Below, one piece after another: positions 38,728-47,936 of a DNA stretch of 64,000 nucleotides. Source of the stretch: Shewanella pealeana ATCC 700345 (lineage in GTDB: Bacteria > Pseudomonadota > Gammaproteobacteria > Enterobacterales > Shewanellaceae). Below the pieces are notes generated by a model, which saw only the letters and a list, made by a program, of their open reading frames with translations, was not told the DNA's origin and did no database searches. The translations under genes and the position numbers were made by a program. Position 1 is the stretch's first letter, and every line of letters starts with the position of its first letter. The DNA lies in NCBI RefSeq assembly GCF_000018285.1, contig NC_009901.1:4277001-4341000 (forward strand), read 5' to 3'.

Positions 38728-39070
38728 CTAAGACTCCGATCTGCTCGTTATAGTGACTAAGCAAACTTCCATACGAAAGTGTTAGCTAGTCATAAATTCG
38801 CGCGTATCTTAGTCTTAATCTGCTGTTACGAGTTTTTACAACACTAAACTCTAGACAGGTGTCACCCAATAAAAAACCAATTACGACGTAACAACCTATT
38901 GTTACAGCAACAAAAGGACAAATAGTCACAACCAGACAAGTTGACCAACCTAATATGTCTACAGTTAAACCTGTAACTCCTTAATAAATATAACCTAAAT
39001 TAAGGAGGGCTAAGTTATCTCCATATTTAACGAACCATGCATTTATTTAAGGTTAGACCTAATAATTTTC
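38728..39070 (-). promoter_or_regulatory. Upstream regulatory region of the receptor/ABC/TonB operon
   Basis: About 340 gene-free bases before the sspB terminator. It holds two inverted repeats: GTAACAA-CCTA-TTGTTAC (38888-38905, perfect 7-bp arms) and CTCCTTAAT / ATTAAGGAG (38977-38985 and 38999-39007). Either could be an operator. I see no good Fur box and no cobalamin or TPP riboswitch core. Confidence 0.45.
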
Positions 39071-39073
39071 CAT

Positions 39074-39103
39074 AAAAAAAGCCAGTCCTAAGACTGGCTT
39101 TTT
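39074..39103. terminator. Terminator of sspB
   Basis: GCCAGTC (39081-39087) / GACTGGC (39092-39098) with loop CTAA, A-run before and T-run after. It works best for the minus-strand sspAB genes. Confidence 0.9.
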
Positions 39104-39128
39104 ATTCGCTTGAAACTGACTTATCAGC

Positions 39129-39590
39129 TTATTTAACTAAGGTTAAATGACCGCGTCGTTTTGGCTCTTTAGCCTCCACTTTCTCGGCTTCTGGTTCGCT
39201 AGTTTCAACCACTGGCTCTTTCACAACTGAAAGTCCTGCTTCCTCTTCGAAGTCATCATCTAATTGATACGCTTCTTCGAGTTCGAAGACGGTACCAGCA
39301 CCGTTCTCACGGGCGTAGATAGCAACAATAGAGGCCATAGGCAATAGTACCTGCTGAGGAACACCGCCAAAACGCGCACTGAACTCAATAAACTCGTTAG
39401 TGATCTGTAGTCCAGCTACAGCACTCTCGGTAATATTAAGTACAATTTGACCATCTTTAACATATTGCTGCGGAACTTGAGTGCCGGGCACATAAGCATC
39501 AACAACAACATGGGGCGTTAACTGGTTATCCATCAACCAGTCGTAATAGGCCCGCAGCAAATATGGACGGTTCGGGGTTAGCTCTTTCAT
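39129..39590 (-). CDS. sspB: ClpXP protease specificity-enhancing factor SspB
   Basis: Adaptor that binds ssrA-tagged proteins and delivers them to ClpXP. 153 residues: folded N-terminal domain (RPYLLRAYYDWLMDNQLTPH, LQITNEFIEFSARFGG), an acidic flexible linker (about 105-140) and the conserved ClpX-binding tail RGHLTLVK. Its ATG shares one base with the sspA stop (TAATG). Confidence 0.95.
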   Translation of the reverse strand: MKELTPNRPYLLRAYYDWLMDNQLTPHVVVDAYVPGTQVPQQYVKDGQIVLNITESAVAGLQITNEFIEFSARFGGVPQQVLLPMASIVAIYARENGAGTVFELEEAYQLDDDFEEEAGLSVVKEPVVETSEPEAEKVEAKEPKRRGHLTLVK

Positions 39591-40219
39591 TAGATACCCA
39601 TGCGCATTTCGCGCTCAGTCTCAGTTAGAGAAGCTTTAAATGATTCACGATCGAATAAACGTGTCATGTAAGCTTTGATATCTTTAGCAGTACGGCTATC
39701 AAGTTCGATGCCTAATACTGGTAGGCGCCACAATAATGGACCAAGATAGCAATCTGCTAGGCCAAATTCTTCGCTCATGAAGTAAGGCACTTCACCGAAG
39801 ATTGGCGCGATAGCAGTAAGACCTTCTTGAAGCTCTTTACGAGCCGCATCAGCACGATCGCCTTTGCGAATACGCTCAACAAGGGCATACCAGTCTTCTT
39901 CGATGCGGTGCATCCAAAGACGTGTTTGGCCACGTGAAACCGGATAAACAGGCATTAGTGGAGGATGAGGGAAACGCTCATCTAGATACTCCATAATGAT
40001 ACGAGAGTTATAAAGAACTAGCTCTCTGTCTACCAAAGTTGGCACTGTGTTGTATGGGTTTAGCTCGATCAAGTCTTCAGGGATCTCATTAGGATCAACC
40101 TGTAGTACATCAACCGTAACACCTTTTTCAGCAAGAACGATACGAACTTGATGGCTATAAAGGTCGTCTGCACCTGAATACAGGGTCATGATTGAGCGTT
40201 TATTGGCAGCAACAGCCAT
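39590..40219 (-). CDS. sspA: Stringent starvation protein A
   Basis: RNA-polymerase-associated protein with a glutathione S-transferase fold, 209 residues. N-terminal thioredoxin-like part (MTLYSGADDLYSHQVRIVLA, VPTLVDRELVLYNSRIIMEY), surface LDERFPHPPLMPVYPV, and helical C-terminal domain. The start at 40219 (MAVAANKR, as in E. coli) has GGAGGG five bases upstream; a longer frame is not used. Confidence 0.95.
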   Translation of the reverse strand: MAVAANKRSIMTLYSGADDLYSHQVRIVLAEKGVTVDVLQVDPNEIPEDLIELNPYNTVPTLVDRELVLYNSRIIMEYLDERFPHPPLMPVYPVSRGQTRLWMHRIEEDWYALVERIRKGDRADAARKELQEGLTAIAPIFGEVPYFMSEEFGLADCYLGPLLWRLPVLGIELDSRTAKDIKAYMTRLFDRESFKASLTETEREMRMGI

Positions 40220-40265
40220 TGATACCCTCCGGGATTCACAAATAAAAAGCACAAAATGCAAACGT

Positions 40266-40290
40266 AAACGAGGAGCAAGGCTCCCCGTTT
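40266..40290 (-). terminator. Hairpin after petC
   Basis: AAACGAGGAGC / GCTCCCCGTTT (40266-40276 with 40280-40290, one mismatch) between petC and sspA; T-rich on the minus strand. It probably terminates petABC. Confidence 0.6.
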
Positions 40291-40328
40291 ACAATTTGCG
40301 GATAATACATTCTAACCTTTATTTGAGG

Positions 40329-41024
40329 TTAGTGTACATCTTTCCAGTACTCTTTCTTTAAGAGGTAGGCCACAATAAAGAAAATGAACAAGAAGCCCAT
40401 CACCCACCAACCTAGAGTTTCACGCTCAAGTTTGACCGGGTCGCCAGAGTAAACCAAGAATCCTGTGATATCACGAACCACTTGATCATACTCTTCAGCA
40501 GACAAGGCACCACCGGTCGCAACCAATGTTCCATCTTCCTGTTTAATCGGAAGACCTTGAAGGCCTTCAAGCACATGCGGCATACCTACCAATGGGAAGA
40601 TTGTGTTGTTCACACCAAATGGACGGCTTTCATCTTTATAAAAACCGTGGAGGTATGAGTAGATCCAATCTTCACCACGTACTCGAGCAACCAAAGTTAA
40701 GTCAGGAGGTGAGGCACCGAACCATTTAGCCGCATCGGCATCAGGGATAGCATTCTCCATCAACTCACCAATTTTGGCACCTTCAGGTAAGTACTTAATA
40801 CGCATCTCATCTAATGGAATGCCTAAGTCAGTCGCTACACGTTCATAGCGCTGATACTGAGTACTATGACAACCTGCACAGTTATTTTGGAATAAATCCA
40901 ATCCACGCTGCAGAGACTCTTTGTCGTTTAGATCAATATTGGCCTTCTCTAGAGGTGCTCCACCTCCGGCTGCAATAGCCAGAGTTGGCACCAATGCAAC
41001 TAATGCAATCAGTAATTTTTTCAT
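40329..41024 (-). CDS. petC: Ubiquinol-cytochrome c reductase, cytochrome c1 subunit
   Basis: 231 residues. Signal peptide (1-19), heme c motif CAGCH (Cys49, Cys52, His53), distal Met region around GMPHVL, and a C-terminal membrane anchor (VMGFLFIFFIVAYLLKK). It passes electrons from the Rieske centre to soluble cytochrome c. It abuts petB directly. Confidence 0.95.
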   Translation of the reverse strand: MKKLLIALVALVPTLAIAAGGGAPLEKANIDLNDKESLQRGLDLFQNNCAGCHSTQYQRYERVATDLGIPLDEMRIKYLPEGAKIGELMENAIPDADAAKWFGASPPDLTLVARVRGEDWIYSYLHGFYKDESRPFGVNNTIFPLVGMPHVLEGLQGLPIKQEDGTLVATGGALSAEEYDQVVRDITGFLVYSGDPVKLERETLGWWVMGFLFIFFIVAYLLKKEYWKDVH

Positions 41025-42238
41025 TAGTGTGTCAACCTCTCTGGTACTGGCTTAGTCTTTTCATTCTTACTGTAAATCCATAGGAATAAGAAGAAACCAA
41101 AGTAAGTTAGAGTGAAGATACGTGCTGCTATTGTTAGCGCCGGAGTAGCAGGCACCGCACCTAAGTAACCCAGTACCAAGAACGAAACTGCAAACTGAGA
41201 AATGTTCAGCTTGTGAGTCATGCTACGGTAGCGAATTGACTTAACCTTACAACGATCTAACCATGGCAATACAAACAGCACTGCAATAGCTAAGCCCATG
41301 CCGATAACACCCATTAATTTGTCTGGGATAGCACGTAAAATTGCATAGAAAGGTGTGAAATACCAAACAGGTGCAATATGCTCAGGTGTCTTCATTGGGT
41401 TAGCCGCTTCAAAATTCGGCTTCTCGAGGAAGTAACCGCCACCTTCAGGCATAAAGAACAATACATAACAGAAGACAATTAGGAAGCCTGCGACGCCCAT
41501 GATGTCTTTAACTGTGTAGTATGGGTGGAATGGAATACCATCTTTTGGCCAGCCATTCTCATCTTTGTTCTGCTTAATCTCGATACCGTCAGGGTTGTTA
41601 GAGCCCACTTCATGCAGTGCGATTAAGTGTAAGAACACTAAAACAACAAGCACAAGCGGCAGAGCAATAACATGCAATGCGAAGAAGCGGTTTAGAGTCG
41701 CCCCCGAAACAACGAAGTCACCTCGGATCCACAGCGTTAGGTCATCACCGATAACAGGAATTGCACCAAACAAGGAGATAATTACCTGTGCGCCCCAGTA
41801 AGACATCTGTCCCCAAGGTAGTAGGTAACCCATAAAGGCTTCTGCCATCAACACAAGGAAGATGAGCATACCAAATAACCACAACAACTCTCTAGGCTTC
41901 TGGTATGAACCGTAGATTAGACCACGGAACATATGAAGATAGATCACCACAAAGAAGGCTGAGGCTCCGGTGGAGTGCATATACCGCAGCAACCAACCGT
42001 ACTCAACATCACGCATAATATATTCAATAGAAGCAAACGCACCTTCTGCTGTAGGTACGTAGTTCATTGTTAACCAGATACCTGTCAGCAACTGGTTTAC
42101 CAGTACTAACATGGCTAGTGAGCCAAAGAAGTACCAGAAGTTGAAGTTGGTTGGTGTCGCATACTGACCTACATGACGATTATACGTAGCGGTCATTGGA
42201 ATGCGCTCATCAATCCAGCTGATAATATTCTTAACCAT
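41024..42238 (-). CDS. petB: Ubiquinol-cytochrome c reductase, cytochrome b subunit
   Basis: 404 residues, eight membrane helices, with heme-ligand His pairs in the second and fourth helices (RYMHSTGASAFFVVIYLHMF; FFALHVIALPLVLVVLVFLH) and the Qo-site PEW-type motif as TPEHIAPVWYF. Core of the bc1 complex. Overlaps or abuts both petA and petC. Confidence 0.96.
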   Translation of the reverse strand: MVKNIISWIDERIPMTATYNRHVGQYATPTNFNFWYFFGSLAMLVLVNQLLTGIWLTMNYVPTAEGAFASIEYIMRDVEYGWLLRYMHSTGASAFFVVIYLHMFRGLIYGSYQKPRELLWLFGMLIFLVLMAEAFMGYLLPWGQMSYWGAQVIISLFGAIPVIGDDLTLWIRGDFVVSGATLNRFFALHVIALPLVLVVLVFLHLIALHEVGSNNPDGIEIKQNKDENGWPKDGIPFHPYYTVKDIMGVAGFLIVFCYVLFFMPEGGGYFLEKPNFEAANPMKTPEHIAPVWYFTPFYAILRAIPDKLMGVIGMGLAIAVLFVLPWLDRCKVKSIRYRSMTHKLNISQFAVSFLVLGYLGAVPATPALTIAARIFTLTYFGFFLFLWIYSKNEKTKPVPERLTH

Positions 42239-42828
42239 TACGCAGCTCCTTTATCAACACCGATAAGCACGGTGCTATCATCAAGATATTGATGTGGAGG
42301 GATGACTAGGTTTAACGGCGCAGGTACACCTTGGAATACGCGACCAGCCATATCAAACTTTGAGCCGTGACATGGGCAGAAGAATCCTGACGCAACACCT
42401 TCAACTTGTTCACCAAATGTGTCTGGTAAGTAAGTTGGAGAACAACCCAAGTGAGTACATAAGCCAACGGCAATGAAGTACTCAGCTTTAATTGAACGCC
42501 CAGGGTTCTGCGCATATGCAGGTTGCTGCGGCTCAACTGAATCAGGATCGCGAAGCTGTGCATCAATTGCTGGTAGACCATCCAAGATCTCCTGCGTGCG
42601 ACGAACAACCCATACAGGTTTACCACGCCATTCAACTCGAATAAGTTGACCTGGCTCTACTTTACTTATGTTTACTTCAACCGGCGCACCTGCAGCTTTC
42701 GCTTTGGCACTCGGATTCCATGACTTTATAAACGGAACCGCTACAGCAGCGGCACCAGCACCACCAACTACGGCGGTGGCTGCGGTCAGAAATCTGCGAC
42801 GTCCGGTATCGACTGGCGCATTGCTCAT
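42238..42828 (-). CDS. petA: Ubiquinol-cytochrome c reductase, Rieske iron-sulfur subunit
   Basis: 196 residues from MSNAPVDTGRRRFLTAA: a Tat-type signal anchor (RRRFLTAATAV), then the 2Fe-2S cluster boxes CTHLGC and CPCHGS. The start at 42828 is supported by GGAG eight bases upstream and by family length; a 17-residue extension is unlikely. Confidence 0.94.
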   Translation of the reverse strand: MSNAPVDTGRRRFLTAATAVVGGAGAAAVAVPFIKSWNPSAKAKAAGAPVEVNISKVEPGQLIRVEWRGKPVWVVRRTQEILDGLPAIDAQLRDPDSVEPQQPAYAQNPGRSIKAEYFIAVGLCTHLGCSPTYLPDTFGEQVEGVASGFFCPCHGSKFDMAGRVFQGVPAPLNLVIPPHQYLDDSTVLIGVDKGAA

Positions 42829-43191
42829 CCACTTGTCTCCAGAGAGTGTTGGAATTTTTGTTTTATCTATCTTCTTCATAACTGATTCAAACCGGAATTT
42901 GAATCCAAGTTTGAGACGGAGCCCATTATAGCCAAAAATTAGAACCAGATCATAGTTAAAACACTCAACTTAGTTAACTATGTTGCCATTATTGCTACTT
43001 CTGCATAAAAAGCATGCATCAGAACTCACAAAAATGGTCATTTCCTGTAGCAGAACATTTAAATACTTTCATTCATATTCTTCTAAATTAGTGACTTAGG
43101 TGGTGTAAATTGATTTTTATTGGCTACAACTTGATAGTTGACTGAATAGGTAGGAATTAACGACCGGTCATAAATTGCGTATATCAGGCAT
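42829..43191. promoter_or_regulatory. petABC leader and promoter region
   Basis: No gene. On the minus strand a good -10 box TATAAT lies at 42925-42930 with a GC-rich discriminator (GGGCTCC) about 97 bases before petA; the -35 is weak. The remaining 43000-43190 shows nothing I can name. Confidence 0.45.
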
Positions 43192-43226
43192 AAAAAAAGG
43201 CCTAACTTATCGTTAGACCTTTTTAT
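43192..43226 (-). terminator. Terminator after hflC
   Basis: AAAAAGG-CTAAC / GTTAG-CCTTTTT stem with one mismatch and loop TTATC, ending the long hfq-hflXKC transcript. Confidence 0.8.
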
Positions 43227-43238
43227 TAATCAAAAAGA

Positions 43239-44117
43239 TTATTTTCCAGTAGAACTCTTCATATATCTAAAGAACTCACTGTCTGGTTCAAGCACCATTA
43301 CATCTTTATCACCAGAGAAGCTTGCCTTATATGCGTCTAAACTACGCGTAAAGCTGAAGAACTCTTCATCTTTGGTGTAAGCGTCGGCATAGATCTTAGC
43401 CGCCTCTGCATCACCTTCACCACGAATAGTCAGAGCTTTACGCTCAGCTTCCGCAGTTTGAATGGTTACACTAGCATCAGTCTTAGCACGGATAATTTCC
43501 GCTTGCTCCTGACCCTGTGCACGATGTTCTTTAGCAACGGCTTGACGCTCTGCGCGCATACGCTGATAAATACTGGTACTGACGTTTGCAGGTAAGTTAA
43601 TTTGCTTAACTCGAACATCGACAACTTCAACACCTAAGTCTTTCGCACTCTCGGCTGCATTTTTCAATGCATCCGATTGCAACTCATCGCGGCTACCAGA
43701 AACAATCTCTTTAATCGTTCTGCGACCAAACTCGGTACGAAGATCGTTGTTAATCTTACGCTGTAGCAAAGTTTCGGCATTAGCCTTAATACCACCATTG
43801 GTAGAAAGGTAATAACGTTCGAAATCTTTAATGCGCCACTTCACGTATGAGTCGACCATTAAGTCTTTCTTCTCAGAAGTTACGAAGCGGTCCGCTGCGC
43901 CATCTAGAGTTTGTACTCGCGAATCCATATACTTGATTTTATCAAGCATAGGTATTTTCAAGTGAAGACCTGGAGCATAAACACGCGTCACACCGTCGTC
44001 TTTAAGAACTTTACCGAAGCGTGAAACAATGGCACGTTCGCCTTCGTTCACAACCAAAAGTGAAGACAATGAAATCGCAATAAGCACCGCTACGATTATC
44101 GCTGTAAATCTACCCAT
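43239..44117 (-). CDS. hflC: Membrane protease regulator HflC
   Basis: Stomatin/prohibitin-family protein that, with HflK, surrounds and modulates FtsH. 292 residues: one N-terminal membrane helix, an SPFH domain (VNEGERAIVSRFG, DSRVQTLDG), then a helical coiled coil (EIIRAKTDASVTIQTAEAER). The start may be GTG 44120 or ATG 44117; GGGGAGG lies upstream of both. It follows hflK directly. Confidence 0.94.
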   Translation of the reverse strand: MGRFTAIIVAVLIAISLSSLLVVNEGERAIVSRFGKVLKDDGVTRVYAPGLHLKIPMLDKIKYMDSRVQTLDGAADRFVTSEKKDLMVDSYVKWRIKDFERYYLSTNGGIKANAETLLQRKINNDLRTEFGRRTIKEIVSGSRDELQSDALKNAAESAKDLGVEVVDVRVKQINLPANVSTSIYQRMRAERQAVAKEHRAQGQEQAEIIRAKTDASVTIQTAEAERKALTIRGEGDAEAAKIYADAYTKDEEFFSFTRSLDAYKASFSGDKDVMVLEPDSEFFRYMKSSTGK

Positions 44118-44120
44118 CAC

Positions 44121-45272
44121 TTAGTTCCTCCCCAACGAACGTTCACCTCTAGATGGGCGACCATCGAGAGGAATGCTGCTGTTAGTGTGAGTTGTACTAT
44201 TAACTGACATCGCAGGCTTTGCCGGTTTAGTATTAGTGCTGGCAGACTTATGCGACTGGCTATTCTGCATCAACTTGTCTAATGGTAAATACATCAAGTT
44301 ACCACTATTCTTGGCATCGATAAGAACTTTATTGGTGCCACTCATAACTTCCTGCATCGTATCAAAGTACATACGTTCGCGAGTCACTTCTGGCGCCGCT
44401 TGATACTCAGGCAGTAACTGTTCGAAACGAGCTACTTTACCTTTCGCTTCTAAAATCACTCGCTGCTTATAAGCAATCGCTTGTTGATCCATGCGCTGTA
44501 CAGTACCACGAACCTTTGGCTCTAACTGACGTGAGTAAGCTTCAGCTTCACGAATGAAACGTTGCTCATCCTCTTGTGCTGCAATCGCATCATCGAAGGC
44601 ATCTTTCACCTCTTCTGGTGGACGAGCTGGCAAGAAGTTCACATCAACAACTGAAATACCGAGTTTATACGGTTTGATAATTCGCTCGATTTCGTCCCAT
44701 GTGTCACGACGAATTTTATCACGACCAGTAGTCAAGATATCATCCATAGTGTTATGGCCGATAACGTAACGTAGCGCGCTATCTGTCGCCTCACGCAAAC
44801 TCGCATCTGCATCGACTACGCTATAGAGGTAATCTTTCGCGTTACTCACTCGATACTGCACATCTAGTTGAACAAGGACAACGTTTTCGTCGGCTGTTAG
44901 CATACTTCCAGAAGCTGGAATAGAACGAACCGTTTGTACGTTTACAGGCGTCACTTCATCAATAAAAGTGGCTTTCCATTGAAGGCCTGGATCGACTTCC
45001 CCGATATATTCGCCAAAACGAAGAGCAACACCTTTCTCAGCTTCTTTAACCGTATAGAAACCTGAAAGTCCCCATACAACTATTGCGATAACTAGAACAA
45101 TGATTAAGCTGGCCGCACTAATGCTGCCTCCAGAACCATTACCCTTGCCACCGAAGCGCTTAGAAAGGTTACGAAAAACTTCATCTAAATCTGGTGGTCC
45201 TTTATCATTACCACCTTTATTGCCATTTCCCCAAGGGTCTTGACCCTTGTTACCGGGCTCGTTCCAAGCCAT
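44121..45272 (-). CDS. hflK: Membrane protease regulator HflK
   Basis: Partner of HflC, 383 residues. A Gly/Asn-rich cytosolic N-terminus (NKGQDPWGNGNKGG), a membrane helix near 55-75, an SPFH domain and a coiled coil. The C-terminal 60 residues are low-complexity, Ser/Thr/Asn-rich. Part of the hfq-hflX-hflK-hflC cluster. Confidence 0.94.
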   Translation of the reverse strand: MAWNEPGNKGQDPWGNGNKGGNDKGPPDLDEVFRNLSKRFGGKGNGSGGSISAASLIIVLVIAIVVWGLSGFYTVKEAEKGVALRFGEYIGEVDPGLQWKATFIDEVTPVNVQTVRSIPASGSMLTADENVVLVQLDVQYRVSNAKDYLYSVVDADASLREATDSALRYVIGHNTMDDILTTGRDKIRRDTWDEIERIIKPYKLGISVVDVNFLPARPPEEVKDAFDDAIAAQEDEQRFIREAEAYSRQLEPKVRGTVQRMDQQAIAYKQRVILEAKGKVARFEQLLPEYQAAPEVTRERMYFDTMQEVMSGTNKVLIDAKNSGNLMYLPLDKLMQNSQSHKSASTNTKPAKPAMSVNSTTHTNSSIPLDGRPSRGERSLGRN

Positions 45273-45321
45273 TTAGTACTCCATAAGTGTATGAAATAAA
45301 CGAGATTACTAAAATACTTAA

Positions 45322-46617
45322 TTATGCGACGACTGGGTCGACCACAAAAGTCTCTAATTCACCTTGGCTCTGTTTTACTAATCGGCGCCAATCGGCATCC
45401 AATAAGCGAACAGAGATCATACAGTTCCCCAGATCGTCATACTCTTTCTGCTGTATTACATCCAGTTTATAAAACTGGCCGAGATAATGCCCCGCCGAAG
45501 CTGGGATTTGCAAGGTTAGCTCTTGGATTGCTTTACCAACAAGTTGGTTAATGGCGTCCTCAACTAATTCCAAGCCTTTTTGCTGCTGAGCAGAAACCCA
45601 GACTCTAATCGGTGTCCCCTCGTCATCGTAGTCGATGCGTGGTTTCACCTCATCCAATAGATCGATTTTATTGCAAACGATCAACTGTGGAATATCTATG
45701 GCATCGATCTCTTTGAGCACTTTTTGAACTTGCTCAAAGTTATCGGCCATCTTTTCATCTGCACTATCGACAACATGCAGCAGTAGATCTGCCTGTCGTG
45801 TTTCTTGCAGCGTTGCTTTAAATGCAGCGACTAAATCATGAGGCAGATGCCTAATAAATCCAACAGTATCAGCAAGGATAACATCACCATCAGGCAATTC
45901 TAACTTACGTAACGTTGGATCTAATGTCGCAAAAAGCTGATCCGCAGCATAAACATCAGATGTTGTTAAGCCGTTAAACAGTGTCGATTTACCCGCGTTG
46001 GTATAACCTACCAAAGACACGGTTGACATATCACTGCGTTGACGTGCTCTACGGCTCTGATCACGCTGCTTATCAACTTTCTCTAAGCGACGATTAATTG
46101 TGCGGATCCTTCCTCTCAATAGACGCCTATCGGTTTCTAATTGAGTTTCACCAGGGCCACGAAGACCAATACCGCCTTTTTGACGCTCTAAATGCGTCCA
46201 ACCTCTGATCAGGCGAGTAGACATGTGGCGCAATTGCGCTAGCTCCACCTGTAGCTTACCTTCGAATGTTCTTGCTCTTTGAGCAAAAATATCCAAGATC
46301 AAAGTTGTTCTGTCTAGTACACGGCACTCGCAAATTTTCTCAAGATTACGCTCTTGAGCCGGACTTAATTTGTGATTAAATATAACCACATTGGCATCCG
46401 TTGCCGCAACCATCGCAGCTAATTCTTCAGCCTTGCCCGAGCCAACAAAATATTTACGGTCCGGTGAACGACGACTTCCTGAGATCACACCAATTGACTG
46501 AGCACCAGCCGAGTCAACTAAAAGCTTTAGCTCATCTAAGTCTTCTCGGTTGTTTTCATCAGTAAAGTCGATATGGACAAGTACCGCTTTCTCTCCCGCC
46601 TCATAACGATCAAACAA
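45322..46617 (-). CDS. hflX: Ribosome-associated GTPase HflX
   Basis: 431 residues. N-terminal HflX domain (SGSRRSPDRKYFVGSGKAEE, a Gly-rich loop GIGLRGPGETQLETD), then the G domain with G1 GYTNAGKST, G3 DTVGF and G4 NKID. HflX splits stalled or heat-damaged 70S ribosomes. The only good start is TTG 46617 with GGAG eight bases before it. Twenty bases separate it from hfq. Confidence 0.94.
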   Translation of the reverse strand: MFDRYEAGEKAVLVHIDFTDENNREDLDELKLLVDSAGAQSIGVISGSRRSPDRKYFVGSGKAEELAAMVAATDANVVIFNHKLSPAQERNLEKICECRVLDRTTLILDIFAQRARTFEGKLQVELAQLRHMSTRLIRGWTHLERQKGGIGLRGPGETQLETDRRLLRGRIRTINRRLEKVDKQRDQSRRARQRSDMSTVSLVGYTNAGKSTLFNGLTTSDVYAADQLFATLDPTLRKLELPDGDVILADTVGFIRHLPHDLVAAFKATLQETRQADLLLHVVDSADEKMADNFEQVQKVLKEIDAIDIPQLIVCNKIDLLDEVKPRIDYDDEGTPIRVWVSAQQQKGLELVEDAINQLVGKAIQELTLQIPASAGHYLGQFYKLDVIQQKEYDDLGNCMISVRLLDADWRRLVKQSQGELETFVVDPVVA

Positions 46618-46637
46618 AAAGCAATCTCCTTAACAAG

Positions 46638-46916
46638 TTACTTCTCGTCGCCATCGTCATGCTGAGCGTTATAGCCAGCTTGAGCATTTGTCGCTTGGTG
46701 GTTGCTCACGTTGAATGGACGTGAAGGCACCACAGTAGAAATGGCATGCTTGTAAACCATTTGGCTTACTGTATTTTTAAGCAAAATAACAAACTGGTCG
46801 AAAGACTCAACTTGTCCTTGAAGCTTAATGCCGTTAACAAGATAAATAGATACTGGAACGCGTTCACGACGCAATGCGTTCAAAAACGGGTCTTGTAAAG
46901 ATTGCCCCTTTGCCAT
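46638..46916 (-). CDS. hfq: RNA chaperone Hfq
   Basis: 92 residues. Sm1 ([15 protein letters not shown]) and Sm2 ([12 protein letters not shown]) motifs are complete, beginning [20 protein letters not shown]. It forms hexamers that pair small RNAs with mRNAs. The C-terminal tail is short and Asn/His/Asp-rich. AAGGAA precedes the ATG. Confidence 0.97.
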   Translation of the reverse strand: MAKGQSLQDPFLNALRRERVPVSIYLVNGIKLQGQVESFDQFVILLKNTVSQMVYKHAISTVVPSRPFNVSNHQATNAQAGYNAQHDDGDEK

Positions 46917-47009
46917 TTTCTAATTTCCTTTTTAATTAAAATTAATAGTTATTTTAATACAATAAAACTTTATCTTTGGTTTTAGTATTATACAGCAGCA
47001 GCTATTAAG

Positions 47010-47936
47010 CTAGCGACTATGTCGCATTACTGTTGCTAGATTATTTTCAGCCCCGCTTTCTAGCCAGATTAAATCGGGCCAACCGCGTAACCATGTTAAT
47101 TGACGTTTAGCTAATTGCCTAGTAGCAACAATAGCTTTTTCAACCATAGTATCATAGTCAATTTCACCATCTAAATACTGCCAGCACTGCCTATATCCTA
47201 CACAACGCATAGATGGCAGGTCTAAATTCAAGTCCGTTCGAGCCTTTAAACGCTCAACTTCGCTAGTAAACCCTTGTGCTAGCATGGCTTTAAATCGAGT
47301 CTCTATAGCCCTATGTAACACCTTTCTGTCACTTGGTGCAATCGCAAATTGCACCACATCGTAAGGGAATACGTCAGATTTGGTCTTAGTCAGCTCAGTG
47401 AGAGTTTGACCACTAACTCGATATACCTCCAAAGCTCTCGCTAGTCGCTGCGGATCATTCGGGTGAATTCGCTCAGCAGAAACGGGATCAATTTCGCGCA
47501 ACTGATCATGCAGAGCTTGCCAACCTTGCGCTTCGGCTTCAGCTGCAATCTGCTCCCTTATCGCTTCATCTGCACCAGGTAGCGGCGATAAGCCTTCTAA
47601 CAATGCCTTGAAATACATCATGGTGCCACCGACGAGTAACGGCGTCTTACCACGACTCAAAATATCTTCAATCTGAGCCAAGGCGTCACGTCTAAAGTCC
47701 GCCGCAGAGTAGCTCTGCGCGGGATCAATAATATCAATCAGTCGGTGAGGCGCTGCCGCTTGCTCAGCTGCATCTGGCTTAGCGGTACCGATATCCATAT
47801 CTTTGTAGATCAATGCTGAGTCCACAGAGATGATCTCACAGTCATACTGCTTAACAAGCTCAATCGCTAATGCGGTTTTACCTGAGGCTGTAGGCCCCAT
47901 CAAGGTAATAACTTTCTGTGATTTTTTATCGGTCAC
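47010..47936 (-). CDS. miaA: tRNA dimethylallyltransferase MiaA
   Basis: Adds the isopentenyl group to A37 of tRNAs reading UNN codons. 308 residues: P-loop [41 protein letters not shown] and MRCVGYRQ. The start is GTG 47936, inside the last codons of mutL (11-base overlap). hfq follows after about 90 bases, which probably contain an hfq promoter. Confidence 0.95.
   Translation of the reverse strand: MTDKKSQKVITLMGPTASGKTALAIELVKQYDCEIISVDSALIYKDMDIGTAKPDAAEQAAAPHRLIDIIDPAQSYSAADFRRDALAQIEDILSRGKTPLLVGGTMMYFKALLEGLSPLPGADEAIREQIAAEAEAQGWQALHDQLREIDPVSAERIHPNDPQRLARALEVYRVSGQTLTELTKTKSDVFPYDVVQFAIAPSDRKVLHRAIETRFKAMLAQGFTSEVERLKARTDLNLDLPSMRCVGYRQCWQYLDGEIDYDTMVEKAIVATRQLAKRQLTWLRGWPDLIWLESGAENNLATVMRHSR

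Noticed and set aside
38728-39070. Fur box or cobalamin riboswitch before the TonB-dependent receptor
   Set aside because: Looked for TGATAAT-type dyads and for the conserved B12-box; neither is present.
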